Assembly (NCBI GenBank): GCA_015231755.1
Contig: JADGAZ010000011.1
Coordinates: 1 to 64,000, forward strand
Direction of reading: 5' to 3'
DNA: 64,000 bases
Source: Magnetococcales bacterium
GTDB taxonomy: Bacteria > Pseudomonadota > Magnetococcia > Magnetococcales > Magnetaquicoccaceae
Part shown: one piece after another, positions 26,385 to 35,127 of the stretch
Position numbering within the stretch: the first letter of the stretch is position 1
Layout of the letters: every line of letters begins with the position of its first letter
The notes under the pieces: model-generated
What the model was told of the DNA's origin: nothing
Databases searched by the model: none
The model's input: the letters and a program-made list of their open reading frames with translations, nothing else
Position numbers and translations under genes: made by a program

Positions 26385-26702
26385 TTACCGTTTCAACTGT
26401 ACCCGGTCATGGCAGACCCGAACCTCCACCACAGGGACATCCTCGTAGGCGGGAGGCGCGCGCACCATGCCGGTCCGGACATCAAAGCGGGCTTCATGCC
26501 GGGGACAGATGATCTCTGCGCCGGCGAGGGTGCCGCTGGACAGATCCCCGCCGTCGTGGGTGCAACAGTCCAACAGGGCATGAAAGCTTCCATCCACATG
26601 GAAGACAACCACGTCCCGACCATCCATTGTCACGCTGCGCATGGAACCTGGAGGAAAATCCTCCACCCGGGCCACATCGAGCCACTCTTTAGAAGTTTGC
26701 AT
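26385..26702 (-). CDS. Rieske [2Fe-2S] ferredoxin
   Basis: A protein of 105 aa, a stand-alone soluble Rieske domain. Cluster ligands are C47 and H49 (CTH) and C66 and H69 (CPRH), in the order and spacing of NirD/BphF-type ferredoxins. It would act as a one-electron carrier. It is 15 bases after the sufU stop and directly precedes the reductase gene, so it probably provides electrons in the suf context; the true partner is not shown by sequence. Confidence 0.88.
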   Translation of the reverse strand: MQTSKEWLDVARVEDFPPGSMRSVTMDGRDVVVFHVDGSFHALLDCCTHDGGDLSSGTLAGAEIICPRHEARFDVRTGMVRAPPAYEDVPVVEVRVCHDRVQLKR

Positions 26703-26717
26703 ATCCGTTCTCCCGGT

Positions 26718-27176
26718 TCATTCGGTGCTGATGGTCTTGGAGTCTTGTTTCAGGGCTGCGTGCAGAATGAACCAGGCCAGATTGGCGCATTTGATGCGGT
26801 CCGGATAGTCGAGAAATCCCCCCACCAGTTCCAGTTTGCCCAATGGCCTGTCCTTTGCCCGGGGCGTGACGGGATCACCGTGCAAGAAGGCGGTCATCTG
26901 CTGGAACAGGGTTTCCGCTTCGGGTACGCTCAACCCTTCCAGCACCTCGGTCATCATGGAGGCCGCCGCGACGGAAACCGAACAGCCCGCCCCATCAAAA
27001 CCGGCGTGTTGAATCACCCCGTCTTCGATTTGCAAGGAGAGGGTGAACTCATCGCCGCAGGTGGGGTTGAATCCATGGGCACGATGGGTGGTGTTGGGTG
27101 GGGTGTGCATGTAATGGAAGGGATTCCGGTTGTGATCCAGAATCACCTCTTCGTAAAGATCCCGATCCGGTTTCAT
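26718..27176 (-). CDS. sufU: SufU-type Fe-S scaffold / sulfur acceptor protein
   Basis: A protein of 152 aa. The three conserved cysteines and the aspartate of SufU/IscU are C40-G-D42, C65 and C130 (PTCGDEF, GAGCSVSVAAAS, RIKCANLAW), at SufU spacing. In Gram-positive systems SufU takes sulfur from SufS. ATG 27176 overlaps the sufD stop by 4 bases, so it is coupled to the suf genes. No cysteine desulfurase gene is next to it, unlike the usual sufCDSUB arrangement. Confidence 0.9.
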   Translation of the reverse strand: MKPDRDLYEEVILDHNRNPFHYMHTPPNTTHRAHGFNPTCGDEFTLSLQIEDGVIQHAGFDGAGCSVSVAAASMMTEVLEGLSVPEAETLFQQMTAFLHGDPVTPRAKDRPLGKLELVGGFLDYPDRIKCANLAWFILHAALKQDSKTISTE

Positions 27177-28486
27177 GGCGATGTTTCTCCCAGATGAAGG
27201 CATTGTCCGACCCAGTTCCGCACAGCGTCCGGTTTGACCCGTTGCAACAGTTCGTCGGCGAATCCATGGACCAGCACCCTGCGGGCGGCATCCGGATCCA
27301 GTCCGCGACTGCGCAGATAAAACAGCGCTTCCTGGTCCAGGGTGCCGACGGATGCGCCATGGTTGCATTGCACGGCGTCGCTGTGGATTTCCAGTTGGGG
27401 TTTGGCATCGATTTCCGTGCTGTCTGACAGCAGCAGATTGGCGGTTTTCTGGTGCGCGTGTATATGGTGCAGACCTTGGGGAACCCGCACCACTCCGTTG
27501 AACACCCCGTGCGCCTGATCATCCAGAACCCCCTTGAACTGTTGTCTGGACAGGGTGTGGGAGCGGGTGTGGTGGACCCAGGTGTGAAAATCCATGTGTT
27601 GTCGCCCGTCAGCCAGGAACAAGCCCTCCTGTACGCAGGCCGACTCCTCGCCGGCCAGTGTGATGTGCAGTTCCTGACGGGTCAGTTCTCCCCCGATGGA
27701 GAAGATTTTGGAATCCAGTTGGCTGCGGTCCATCTGTATGGCCTGCACGGTGCCCACATGATGGGCCAGACGGCTTTCCGCCAACAGCAGCAGATGTTCC
27801 AGTCTGGCCTGTGGGTTCAGAATCAGGGTCGTGTAGGCATTGGTGAAATGGCTGGCCTGACCCAGGGTGGCGTAACTTTCGATCACCGTCGCCTGGGCAT
27901 CGTTTCCGGCCACCACCACGTTCCAGGGCAGCGTGACGATCGGTTCTTGAAAGGCGGTGGTGAGAAACAGCAGTTGCAAGGGTTTGGGCAGTCTGCTCCC
28001 CGGCGGCAGTTGGACAAAGGCGCCATCCAGCCACAAGGCATGATTGATTTCCGCAAATCCCTGATCGTTGCCGGCCAGAAAGTTGTCCAGATAGGGTGTG
28101 AGCACGGCAGGGGACTCCCGGGCCATTCTCGCCATGCTTTCCACCCGGATTCCGACGGGCAGATCCTTCAGGCAGGAGAGCGGACGGGAGAGCGCGCCAT
28201 TGACGAACACCAGTCGATAGGCCTCCCGACGGTCCACCAGGAACACATCGAGATCCTCCAGGTCGATTCCCACGCAACCGTTGGCGGGAAACCCCCAGTT
28301 GTCCCGGGAGAGTGTTCGGGTTGGGGTGTATTTCCAGGTTTCGAGTTTCTGGGTTGGCAGACCGCTCTCCAGACCGCGTTGCAGGGACTCCTGACGACTG
28401 CTGCGGATCGGCAGGGCGTTCCATCCAGGCAGTTGCGCGCCGTTGGCGTTGAATCGGGTTTGGCAGGTGTGCAAAATGGTGTTCAT
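27173..28486 (-). CDS. sufD: SufD subunit of the Fe-S assembly complex
   Basis: A protein of 437 aa, usual SufD length. The N-terminal LPTQKLETWKYTP and the C-terminal beta-helix core with FNGVVRV, KTANLLLSDS, DAKPQLEIHSDAVQCNHGASVG and LDQEALFYLRSRGL are diagnostic for SufBD. SufD pairs with SufB and SufC in the SufBC2D scaffold. Its ATG overlaps the sufC stop by 4 bases and its stop overlaps sufU by 4. Confidence 0.95.
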   Translation of the reverse strand: MNTILHTCQTRFNANGAQLPGWNALPIRSSRQESLQRGLESGLPTQKLETWKYTPTRTLSRDNWGFPANGCVGIDLEDLDVFLVDRREAYRLVFVNGALSRPLSCLKDLPVGIRVESMARMARESPAVLTPYLDNFLAGNDQGFAEINHALWLDGAFVQLPPGSRLPKPLQLLFLTTAFQEPIVTLPWNVVVAGNDAQATVIESYATLGQASHFTNAYTTLILNPQARLEHLLLLAESRLAHHVGTVQAIQMDRSQLDSKIFSIGGELTRQELHITLAGEESACVQEGLFLADGRQHMDFHTWVHHTRSHTLSRQQFKGVLDDQAHGVFNGVVRVPQGLHHIHAHQKTANLLLSDSTEIDAKPQLEIHSDAVQCNHGASVGTLDQEALFYLRSRGLDPDAARRVLVHGFADELLQRVKPDAVRNWVGQCLHLGETSP

Positions 28487-29238
28487 GTCGCCATCTCCTC
28501 AAGCCAGCCGTATCCCTGTTTTTCGAGTGTTCTGGCCAACTCCATCCCCCCGGACAAAAGAATCTTCCCTCCCATGAGCACATGCACATGGTCTGGAGGC
28601 ACCTGCTCCAGCAGGCGGGGATAGTGGGTGATGAGGAGCATGGAGCGTTGCTGATCCCGCAAGGCGTTGATTCCTTCCGCCACCAGGGCCAGGGCGTCGA
28701 TATCCAACCCGGAATCGATTTCGTCGAGAATGGCCAGATGGGGCTCCAGGACCATCAGTTGCAGCAATTCGTTGCGTTTTTTCTCGCCTCCCGAAAACCC
28801 CACATTCACCGGTCGGTGCAACCACTCCTCGGACAATCCGAGCCGTTTGGCCCGGTCGCTGAGGTGATCACGAAAGGCCACGGCATCCATTTCCGGTCGT
28901 TGATGATGGCGTTGATGGGCATTGAAGGCCTCTTTCAACAGTCGGGTGTTGCTGACGCCAGGGATTTCCACCGGATTCTGGAACCCGAGAAACACCCCTT
29001 CCCGGGCCCGTTCTTCCGGAGGCATGGCCAACAGATTCCGTCCCCGATAGATCACCTCTCCGGAGGTCACCTGACAATCCTCCCGTCCCGCCAGGAGGTT
29101 GGCCAGAGTGCTTTTGCCGGAACCGTTGGGTCCCATGATGGCGTGGACTTCGCCGGGTTTCAGGTCCAGTTCCACTCCCCACAGGATGGGTTTGTTCATG
29201 ACGGTGACATGCAGATTGCGGACTTCCAGAATGTTCAT
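28483..29238 (-). CDS. sufC: SufC ATPase of the Fe-S assembly complex
   Basis: ABC-type ATPase of 251 aa. Walker A is GPNGSGKS (36-43), the signature is [11 protein letters not shown], and Walker [13 protein letters not shown], with the SufC-specific replacement of the usual ABC loop. It drives SufB/SufD conformational change. ATG 29238 overlaps the sufB stop by 4 bases; the longer open frame to 29967 is antisense-like noise within sufB. Confidence 0.97.
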   Translation of the reverse strand: MNILEVRNLHVTVMNKPILWGVELDLKPGEVHAIMGPNGSGKSTLANLLAGREDCQVTSGEVIYRGRNLLAMPPEERAREGVFLGFQNPVEIPGVSNTRLLKEAFNAHQRHHQRPEMDAVAFRDHLSDRAKRLGLSEEWLHRPVNVGFSGGEKKRNELLQLMVLEPHLAILDEIDSGLDIDALALVAEGINALRDQQRSMLLITHYPRLLEQVPPDHVHVLMGGKILLSGGMELARTLEKQGYGWLEEMAT

Positions 29239-30680
29239 CCCACACTCCCCTCCAGGCTGACGGCCAGGAGTTTGCGCGCCTCCACGGAGAATTCCATGGG
29301 CAGTTCGCTCAAGACTTCCTGACAAAATCCATTGACGATCAGGGAAACCGCCTCCTCGCTGCTCAGGCCCCGTTGCTGGCAGTAGAACAGTTGATCCTCG
29401 CTGATGCGGGAAGTGGTTGCCTCGTGTTCCACGTTGGCGCTGTGATTCTTGACCTCGATGTAAGGGTAGGTATGGGCCGAACAGTGTCCGCCCAACAGCA
29501 GGGAGTCGCATTGACTGTGATTGCGCGCTCCTTTCGCCCCCGCCAGCATCTTGACTAGCCCCCGGTAGGCGTTGTGCCCGTGTCCGGCGGAAATCCCCTT
29601 GCTCAGGATCGTACTGGTGGTATTGGCGCCGATGTGAATCATCTTGGTGCCGGTGTCGGCCTGCTGGTGATGGTTGGTCAACGCCACGGAATGGAACTGT
29701 CCGCTCGATCCCGCGCCGCGCAGAATCACGCTGGGATACTTCCAGGTGATGGCGGAACCCGTTTCCACCTGGGTCCAGGAGATGCGGGAGTGGTCTCCCC
29801 GGCACTCGCCCCGTTTGGTCACGAAATTGTAGATGCCTCCCCGTCCCTCGGCGTCTCCGGGATACCAGTTTTGCACCGTCGAATACCGGATCTCCGCCCC
29901 TTCCATGGCGATCAGTTCCACCACGGCGGCATGAAGTTGATGGCGGTCCCTCTGGGGTGCCGAGCACCCTTCCAGATAACCGACGTGGCTGTATTCGTCC
30001 GCGATGATCAGGGTGCGTTCAAACTGGCCGGTCCGGGCCGCGTTGATGCGGAAATAGGTGGACAGTTCCATGGGGCAGCGTACACCCGGCGGAATGTAGC
30101 AAAACGTGCCATCGCTGAAGACCGCCGCGTTCAGAGCGGCGAAGAAGTTGTCCCCGGGCGGCACCACCGAACCCAGATAACGACGCACCAGCGCCCCGTA
30201 TTTTCGGACCGCTTCGGACATGGAACAGAACAAAATGCCCATTTCCTCCAATTTCTTTTGATGCGTGGTGGCCACCGACACACTGTCGAACACCGCGTCC
30301 ACCGCCACTCCAGCCAGAGCCAGGCGTTCATCCAGGGGGATGCCCAGCTTTTCGTAGGTGGCCAGCAGGGCCGGATCCACATCTTTCAAGGCGACCGCAT
30401 CCGGGTTGTCGGCAAGAGGAGAAGAGTAATAACTGATCGCCTGATAATCGATGGGTGGATAACGCACGCTCGACCAGTCGGGTTCGGTCATGCCCAGCCA
30501 ATGTCGATAGGCGGCCAATCGCCACTCCAGCATGAATGCCGGTTCCTGTTTTTTGGCGGAGATCAGTCGGATCACCTGTTCATCGAGTCCTGGTGTCATG
30601 GTATCGGACTGGATCGGGGTGACGAAGCCATATTTGTAACTGCGCGCCATGGCGCTGGCGACCACTGGTCTGTCGTTCAT
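29235..30680 (-). CDS. sufB: SufB scaffold subunit of the Fe-S assembly complex
   Basis: A protein of 481 aa, normal for SufB. Conserved parts include [51 protein letters not shown], the cysteine-containing EGCSAPQRD and CDSLLLGG, and [21 protein letters not shown]. SufB forms the Fe-S cluster with SufD and SufC. ATG 30680 overlaps the regulator gene stop by 4 bases; the open frame upstream lies in the regulator gene. Confidence 0.97.
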   Translation of the reverse strand: MNDRPVVASAMARSYKYGFVTPIQSDTMTPGLDEQVIRLISAKKQEPAFMLEWRLAAYRHWLGMTEPDWSSVRYPPIDYQAISYYSSPLADNPDAVALKDVDPALLATYEKLGIPLDERLALAGVAVDAVFDSVSVATTHQKKLEEMGILFCSMSEAVRKYGALVRRYLGSVVPPGDNFFAALNAAVFSDGTFCYIPPGVRCPMELSTYFRINAARTGQFERTLIIADEYSHVGYLEGCSAPQRDRHQLHAAVVELIAMEGAEIRYSTVQNWYPGDAEGRGGIYNFVTKRGECRGDHSRISWTQVETGSAITWKYPSVILRGAGSSGQFHSVALTNHHQQADTGTKMIHIGANTTSTILSKGISAGHGHNAYRGLVKMLAGAKGARNHSQCDSLLLGGHCSAHTYPYIEVKNHSANVEHEATTSRISEDQLFYCQQRGLSSEEAVSLIVNGFCQEVLSELPMEFSVEARKLLAVSLEGSVG

Positions 30681-31096
30681 GGTGCGGGCTCCTTGGCCTC
30701 GGCAATCATCTGAGTCAGGGTGGTGTTTTCCAGCAGGGAACGGATTCCCTGGTTGATGCGCATCCAGTGGGGACGCGGTTTGCAGACATGGGCAAGCGTG
30801 CACACGCTGGTGGGGTTGTGGCATGGGATCAGTTCCAATGGATCGTTCATGGCATCCATCACCTGGGCCAGGTTGATCTCCGAGGCGGGACGCGCCAGGA
30901 TGAAACCGCCATTGCGTCCCTTCCGGGAGATCAACAATCCCCGGTTGGCCAGAACCTGCAACAGTTTCCGCAGCGTGGTGGGAGCCAGGGGAATTTCGGC
31001 GGCCAGTCCGGCGGCACTGATGGGTTGGGACTGTTCCGCCGCGAGGCGCACCATCACGATTGTGGCGTACTCGGTCATGCGATTGATGGCTGACAT
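30677..31096 (-). CDS. Rrf2-family Fe-S regulator of the suf operon
   Basis: A protein of 139 aa with an N-terminal winged helix-turn-helix (about residues 10-75, [39 protein letters not shown]). Three cysteines in a CX6CX5C pattern near residue 90-105 ([15 protein letters not shown]) fit a [2Fe-2S] binding site like that of IscR/SufR. It should report Fe-S status and control its own operon (SUF-system regulator type). It leads the 4-nt-overlapping series regulator-sufB-C-D-U. The promoter must lie in 31097-31195, where no motif could be assigned. Confidence 0.92.
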   Translation of the reverse strand: MSAINRMTEYATIVMVRLAAEQSQPISAAGLAAEIPLAPTTLRKLLQVLANRGLLISRKGRNGGFILARPASEINLAQVMDAMNDPLELIPCHNPTSVCTLAHVCKPRPHWMRINQGIRSLLENTTLTQMIAEAKEPAP

Positions 31097-31195
31097 GGCA
31101 TCTTCCTCGACCGGGTGTGGGTGGAGTGTGATGGTGTGGGATCGTCCCTGGTGGAACGGAAACTCCCCTGGCTTTTTAAAACCGCTCCCTGTTCA

Positions 31196-31750
31196 TCAAT
31201 GGAGCGTGCGTTTCAGGTTTTCGATTTCCGCGGGAGAGAGGAACAGACGCGGATAATCCCGCTCTCCATTCATCAGGGACTCCGTGGCATCCATTTGGGT
31301 GCGCATCACCCCCATGGAGTCACAAAAACCCTGAAGCGCGGCCTCGATCAGCATCAAGGCGGTTTGCAGGTCCCGCTCCGCCGCCATGGAATGTCCCATG
31401 GCCGTGTAGCAGTAGGCCCGTTCCAGAAAAGCGATGCCGTACTCCGGATGGACATCGATGGCCTGGGTCAAATTGGCGACGGCGTCGTCCAGACGGTTCA
31501 TTCTGCGGAATACCGCACCACGAATGAAATAAAGTTGCCTGTTGTCGGGATCGATCCGCATGACGGCCTCACAATCGGCGAGGGATTCCGGGTAGTGGGA
31601 CAGCCACATATGGGCAATCGCCCGTGCCAGAAGTTGCGGGATGGATGCCCGGTCGGCGGCCACTTCCCGGGTGATCTGCTCAATGCAGCCTTGGGCGTTT
31701 CCCGAGGCCAGCAGTTGTTGGCTTTCTTTGGAAAATTCATGTGGTTCCAT
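31196..31750 (-). CDS. Tetratricopeptide-repeat protein
   Basis: A protein of 184 aa. TPR-like helical repeats are visible (about residues 50-130): ARAIAHMWLSHYPESLADCEAVMRIDPDN, YFIRGAVFRRMNRLDDAVANLTQAIDVHPEYG and FLERAYCYTAMGHSMAAERDLQTAL, each with the typical Y/A, G and P positions. No signal peptide, so cytoplasmic. ATG 31750 follows AAGGAGCG; an upstream in-frame start is less likely. The C-terminus is short and charged. It probably mediates a protein-protein contact; its position between suf and signalling genes does not reveal a partner. Confidence 0.8.
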   Translation of the reverse strand: MEPHEFSKESQQLLASGNAQGCIEQITREVAADRASIPQLLARAIAHMWLSHYPESLADCEAVMRIDPDNRQLYFIRGAVFRRMNRLDDAVANLTQAIDVHPEYGIAFLERAYCYTAMGHSMAAERDLQTALMLIEAALQGFCDSMGVMRTQMDATESLMNGERDYPRLFLSPAEIENLKRTLH

Positions 31751-31820
31751 GATATCGCTCCTTGGTTGGATGCTTGCTTGAGACATTAATTAAGACTAAA
31801 TTGGTATCATATTGGTTCCT

Positions 31821-31864
31821 AAAAAAAGCACAGACCGGGATTTTTTTTCGATTTCGTGTCTGTG
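31821..31864 (-). terminator. Intrinsic terminator after the response regulator-kinase gene
   Basis: On the minus strand a 7-bp stem (arms 31858-31864 and 31829-31835, CACAGAC) with a long loop is followed by a run of seven T (31821-31827 as A on plus). It lies 41 bases after the stop of the gene at 31905. The stem is short, so the call is moderate. Confidence 0.5.
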
Positions 31865-31904
31865 ATGGCGGTGTTGCTTTAAGACGCCTCGCGGGGCGCG
31901 TGGG

Positions 31905-33014
31905 TCATGGTGTTGGGCTTGCCGGGAGTTGGACCGCGATTTCGGTCTCTTCCATGCCCGCGCACAGCATGATGTTGCCCTTGTGCAATTTGCTGATCAG
32001 CGACGCCGCGTAAGAACCCAGACCGGAGCCGTGTCTTTTGCCGTGGGTGACGAATTTCTCGAAGAAGTTCTTCCGGATCATCTCGGGGACGGCGCCGTGG
32101 TTGTGAATCTGGACCGTATGGCCTGGAAACAGACGGATGGTGACATCGTGCTGATCCGGGGAGGCCTCGATGGCGTTTTTGAGCAGGTTCCCGAACAGGG
32201 AATAAAGCAGATGAAAGGCGCCTTGGACTGTGTATCCGGTCTCTTGTGCCTTCACGATCCGCAGGTTGATCTTTCTGGCGGCGGCTACCGGCTGCATGTC
32301 GCGGCACACCTGGTTGAGCAGATCGGTCAGATCGATGGAATCGTTGGGCAAGTCCATATCCTGGTTTTCCAGTTTGTACAGATCCATGGCGTGATTGATG
32401 GTATCCAGCATGCGATAGGCGGCTTTCCCCGCCATGGAGGCCACTTCCAGATGGGCGTGGGTGGTTCCCTCGATATCCTCCAACAGGGTGGGGAGATTGA
32501 TGATCCATCCCAGGGGGCTTTTCAGATCGTGGAGGGTCAACTGTTCCACCCACTCCCTGGATCGGGCTTGGCGGACCATCTCCTGGTTCGCGGTGGCCAG
32601 GGTGCGCAGTTGTTGTTGGGTGCGCAGATGATTCTTGATTTTCTTGGTGAGCGTATCGGCGTTGAACGGTTTGGTGATGTAATCCAGGGCGCCGAGTTGC
32701 AGACCGTGGCATTCGTTTTCGATGTCGCTCAACAAGGTGATGAACAGCACGGGGATCGAGCGGGTGCTCTCTTCGCGTTTCAAATGTTGGCAAACGGTGT
32801 AGCCATCCATATCCGGCATGGAGACATCCAACAGGATCAGATCCGGTTGCAGTTGGCGGGCTTTTTGTAATCCTTCCGTGCCTCCGGTGGCAAAATCCAC
32901 CCGATATTCCTGTTGCAGCAATTGACCCAGAATAAAAATGCTGAAGGGTTGATCATCGATGATCAGGAGGGAGGGTCTGGCTGCGTTTTCCACCAGGTCT
33001 TTCTGTTCGTTCAT
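31905..33014 (-). CDS. Response regulator-histidine kinase fusion
   Basis: A protein of 369 aa, cytoplasmic. An N-terminal receiver (about residues 15-130) has D20/D21, phospho-acceptor D63 in LLDVSMPDMDG and K116 in KPF. A coiled linker follows, then a HisKA-like box with H162 in LTLHDLKSPLGW and an ATPase domain with NLLKNAIEAS and GSGLGSYAA. Such inverted (receiver-first) kinases are intermediate relays. ATG 33014 follows GGGAGC. It is next to a sigma54 response regulator (33316-34737) on the same strand and has a sigma54-type promoter of its own at 33079-33095. Confidence 0.9.
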   Translation of the reverse strand: MNEQKDLVENAARPSLLIIDDQPFSIFILGQLLQQEYRVDFATGGTEGLQKARQLQPDLILLDVSMPDMDGYTVCQHLKREESTRSIPVLFITLLSDIENECHGLQLGALDYITKPFNADTLTKKIKNHLRTQQQLRTLATANQEMVRQARSREWVEQLTLHDLKSPLGWIINLPTLLEDIEGTTHAHLEVASMAGKAAYRMLDTINHAMDLYKLENQDMDLPNDSIDLTDLLNQVCRDMQPVAAARKINLRIVKAQETGYTVQGAFHLLYSLFGNLLKNAIEASPDQHDVTIRLFPGHTVQIHNHGAVPEMIRKNFFEKFVTHGKRHGSGLGSYAASLISKLHKGNIMLCAGMEETEIAVQLPASPTP

Positions 33015-33315
33015 GGTGTGATGCTCCCGAAACACATTTTAAAGTGGTTCAGACAGTGAGTGGGTGGATTAAAGATCAAGCAATATGAACGCCAGAATGG
33101 ATTACTGTAATCTGCGGGCCTTTGTTCGGGGATGGGGTGGAAAAGTCGCGAAAGAATTCTTGACAGGATGGAACGGGGGGTCAACGGGAACAAGGTGGAA
33201 AAGTTGGGGAAACTCCGGTCATTGCAGGAGAAAATGACCTGAATGACAAGTTTTCCGCCAATTTCAAGCAATCTTTACAGGGTTTGTAGGGCCAAAGGCT
33301 GTGGCGGTTGGTTTT
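33015..33315. other. Intergenic region between kinase and sigma54 regulator (301 bp)
   Basis: It contains the sigma54-type element at 33079-33095 described separately. The remainder (33096-33315) has no convincing gene; a short open frame on minus (to 33271) has no ribosome site or recognisable sequence. Confidence 0.5.
33079..33095 (-). promoter_or_regulatory. Candidate sigma54 promoter upstream of the receiver-kinase gene
   Basis: On minus: TGGCGTTCATATTGCTT, with TGGC and TTGC separated by exactly 7 bases (GG-N10-GC), the spacing required by sigma54. The -24 part departs from TGGCAC after the fourth base. It lies 65 bases upstream of ATG 33014, whose neighbour is a sigma54-dependent activator. 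Confidence 0.5.
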
Positions 33316-34737
33316 TCAGGAGGGGGATGGTTTGTTGTTGGACAGGCGGCTGTACAGGGCCTGTCGGGTGATGCCCAGCAGGGCGGCGGCAACGCTTTTT
33401 TTGCCCCCGGCGCGGAGGAGGGCTTCGCGGATGAGCAGTTCTTCCGCTTCCTTGAGGGTGGGAAAGCTGGTCTGGGAAAATTGGATGGAGGGGCCTTGAT
33501 CGTCGAGGCGTGCGGGGGAAGAGGGCGTTCCATGGCGTCCCGGTTGCAAGGCGCGGAAACAGTCCAGGGACATGACATGGCCCTGGTGGCGGGAAACCGC
33601 GTCGAAGACCATGGCTTTGAGTTCCCGCACATTGCCTGGAAAAGGATAGACCGCCAGATGGTCGAACAGGGCCTGGGGGGGCGTGGGAGTGGGTCGGTTG
33701 AGGGCCGCGGCGGCCTCTTCCAGAAAGTTGACCGTCAGCAGGGGGATATCCTCCTTGCGCTCCCGCAACGGTGGGATGTGCAACTGGTGGAACGAAAGAC
33801 GATAATAGAGATCCCGTCGCAGCAGTCCCTTGGCGACCAGTTCGTTCGGATCCCGCAAGGTGGCGGCGACGATCCGGACATCGGTGCGCACCGGATGGTC
33901 CATGCCCAGGGGCAGATACTGCTTTTCTTGAAGAAAGCGCAACAGCTTGATCTGGGCAGCCGGGCCGATGTCGCCGATTTCATCCAGAAAAAGGGTGCCA
34001 CCCGCCGCCTGGGCCACCAGCCCTTTCCGGTCCTGGTCCGCCCCGGTGAAGGCACCCCGACGATGACCGAACAGGGTATCGGTGAAAACCAGCTCATCCA
34101 GGCCGGCGACATTCTCGGCGATGAAAGCGCCGGTGCGGCAGCCCGCGTCATGGCAGGCCCGGGCGAACAACTCCTTGCCCACGCCGGTCTCACCGGTGAT
34201 GAGTAGGGGTTCCGGGGAGAGGGAGACCGCTTCGAGATATTTGAACAACTGCTGCATCATTCGGCTGCGGGTCAGGATCGGAGAGAAGGCGGAAGGATTG
34301 GCCGGTGTCTCGGTGTTCAGGTGGCGACGGATCGCATGCAACTCGCTGCGCAGATTGTAGATCTGCATGGCATTTTGTACGCAGGTGACCAGCCGGTCGG
34401 GATCCGCCGGTTTGAGCAGGTAATCGATGGCGCCATGTTTCATGCAGGTGACGGCGGAATCGATCTCCTGGGAACCGGTCATCACGATCACTTGCACTTC
34501 GGGATGCAGACGGGTGATCTCCGGCAGGAGTTCCTGTCCGGAGCAGTGGGGCATCATCAGGTCCAAAACCACCACGCCGACCAGGTTGTCGTTCAACATG
34601 GGCAACAGTTCGCGGTTGTCGTTCAAGACCACGATGGAGGTGAACCCGGCATTCAGAAGCCACAAACGTGTGGTATTCAGGATCCACTCGTCGTCATCCA
34701 CCAAGACGATCGTGGCGGCGGTGCAGCGGGTTGTCAT
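33316..34737 (-). CDS. Sigma54-dependent response regulator (NtrC family)
   Basis: A protein of 473 aa. The receiver has D14/D15/D16 and acceptor D59 (VVLDLMMP). The AAA+ activator domain has Walker A GETGVGKE (182-189), the intact sigma54 loop GAFTGA (228-233), Walker B GTLFLDEIGD (247-256) and the FPGNVREL segment. A Fis-type helix-turn-helix ends the protein (SVAAALLGITRQALYSRLS). It should activate sigma54 promoters after phosphorylation. ATG 34737 has AGGATG upstream. The adjacent receiver-kinase gene and sigma54-like sites at 33079, 39573 and possibly 59648 are candidate partner and targets. Confidence 0.95.
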   Translation of the reverse strand: MTTRCTAATIVLVDDDEWILNTTRLWLLNAGFTSIVVLNDNRELLPMLNDNLVGVVVLDLMMPHCSGQELLPEITRLHPEVQVIVMTGSQEIDSAVTCMKHGAIDYLLKPADPDRLVTCVQNAMQIYNLRSELHAIRRHLNTETPANPSAFSPILTRSRMMQQLFKYLEAVSLSPEPLLITGETGVGKELFARACHDAGCRTGAFIAENVAGLDELVFTDTLFGHRRGAFTGADQDRKGLVAQAAGGTLFLDEIGDIGPAAQIKLLRFLQEKQYLPLGMDHPVRTDVRIVAATLRDPNELVAKGLLRRDLYYRLSFHQLHIPPLRERKEDIPLLTVNFLEEAAAALNRPTPTPPQALFDHLAVYPFPGNVRELKAMVFDAVSRHQGHVMSLDCFRALQPGRHGTPSSPARLDDQGPSIQFSQTSFPTLKEAEELLIREALLRAGGKKSVAAALLGITRQALYSRLSNNKPSPS

Positions 34738-35127
34738 GCTGTGATCATCCTGTCGGGAAAGTGGGTCTGATCCGCCCGTGCCAAACATGTCAGGCGGGCG
34801 GAGTCGTGTTGTGCAAAATCCCATCGTGTTTGTCAATGATACCCAGCAATGAAAGGATATAGGAACCGGTGGGAGAATACCAGAGCTTTATGCGGCATCC
34901 CGCGCCACGTCGCGGGGGACGATCATACTATTTGCATGAATTGCATGCGGTTTGTCCGTGCTTTGCGCTTGCAAGGCCTGACGCGCTGCGGTAGTATCCA
35001 AAGATATCCTGGCAAAACTGGCTACCGGTTCGTAAGGGGCCTTTCATAAGTCGCGGGGCGGCAATGCATGCCTAAAATAATCGGTTCGTGATTTCCATGG
35101 TAGAGGAAACCCGGAGGGGGGAGGCCT
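34738..35127. other. Divergent intergenic region (390 bp)
   Basis: It separates the sigma54 regulator (minus) from the long hybrid kinase (plus). It holds an 8-bp inverted repeat (34771-34778 and 34795-34802, TCCGCCCG arms) and a smaller one at 34899-34916 (CCCGCG arms). No sigma54 or clear sigma70 element could be set for either gene, and no coding frame is convincing. Confidence 0.5.

Noticed and set aside
27173-31096. Search for a sufS or sufE gene in the suf operon
   Set aside because: All frames between the regulator and the VOC gene are accounted for, and none has the PLP-lysine signature of a desulfurase or the SufE pattern.
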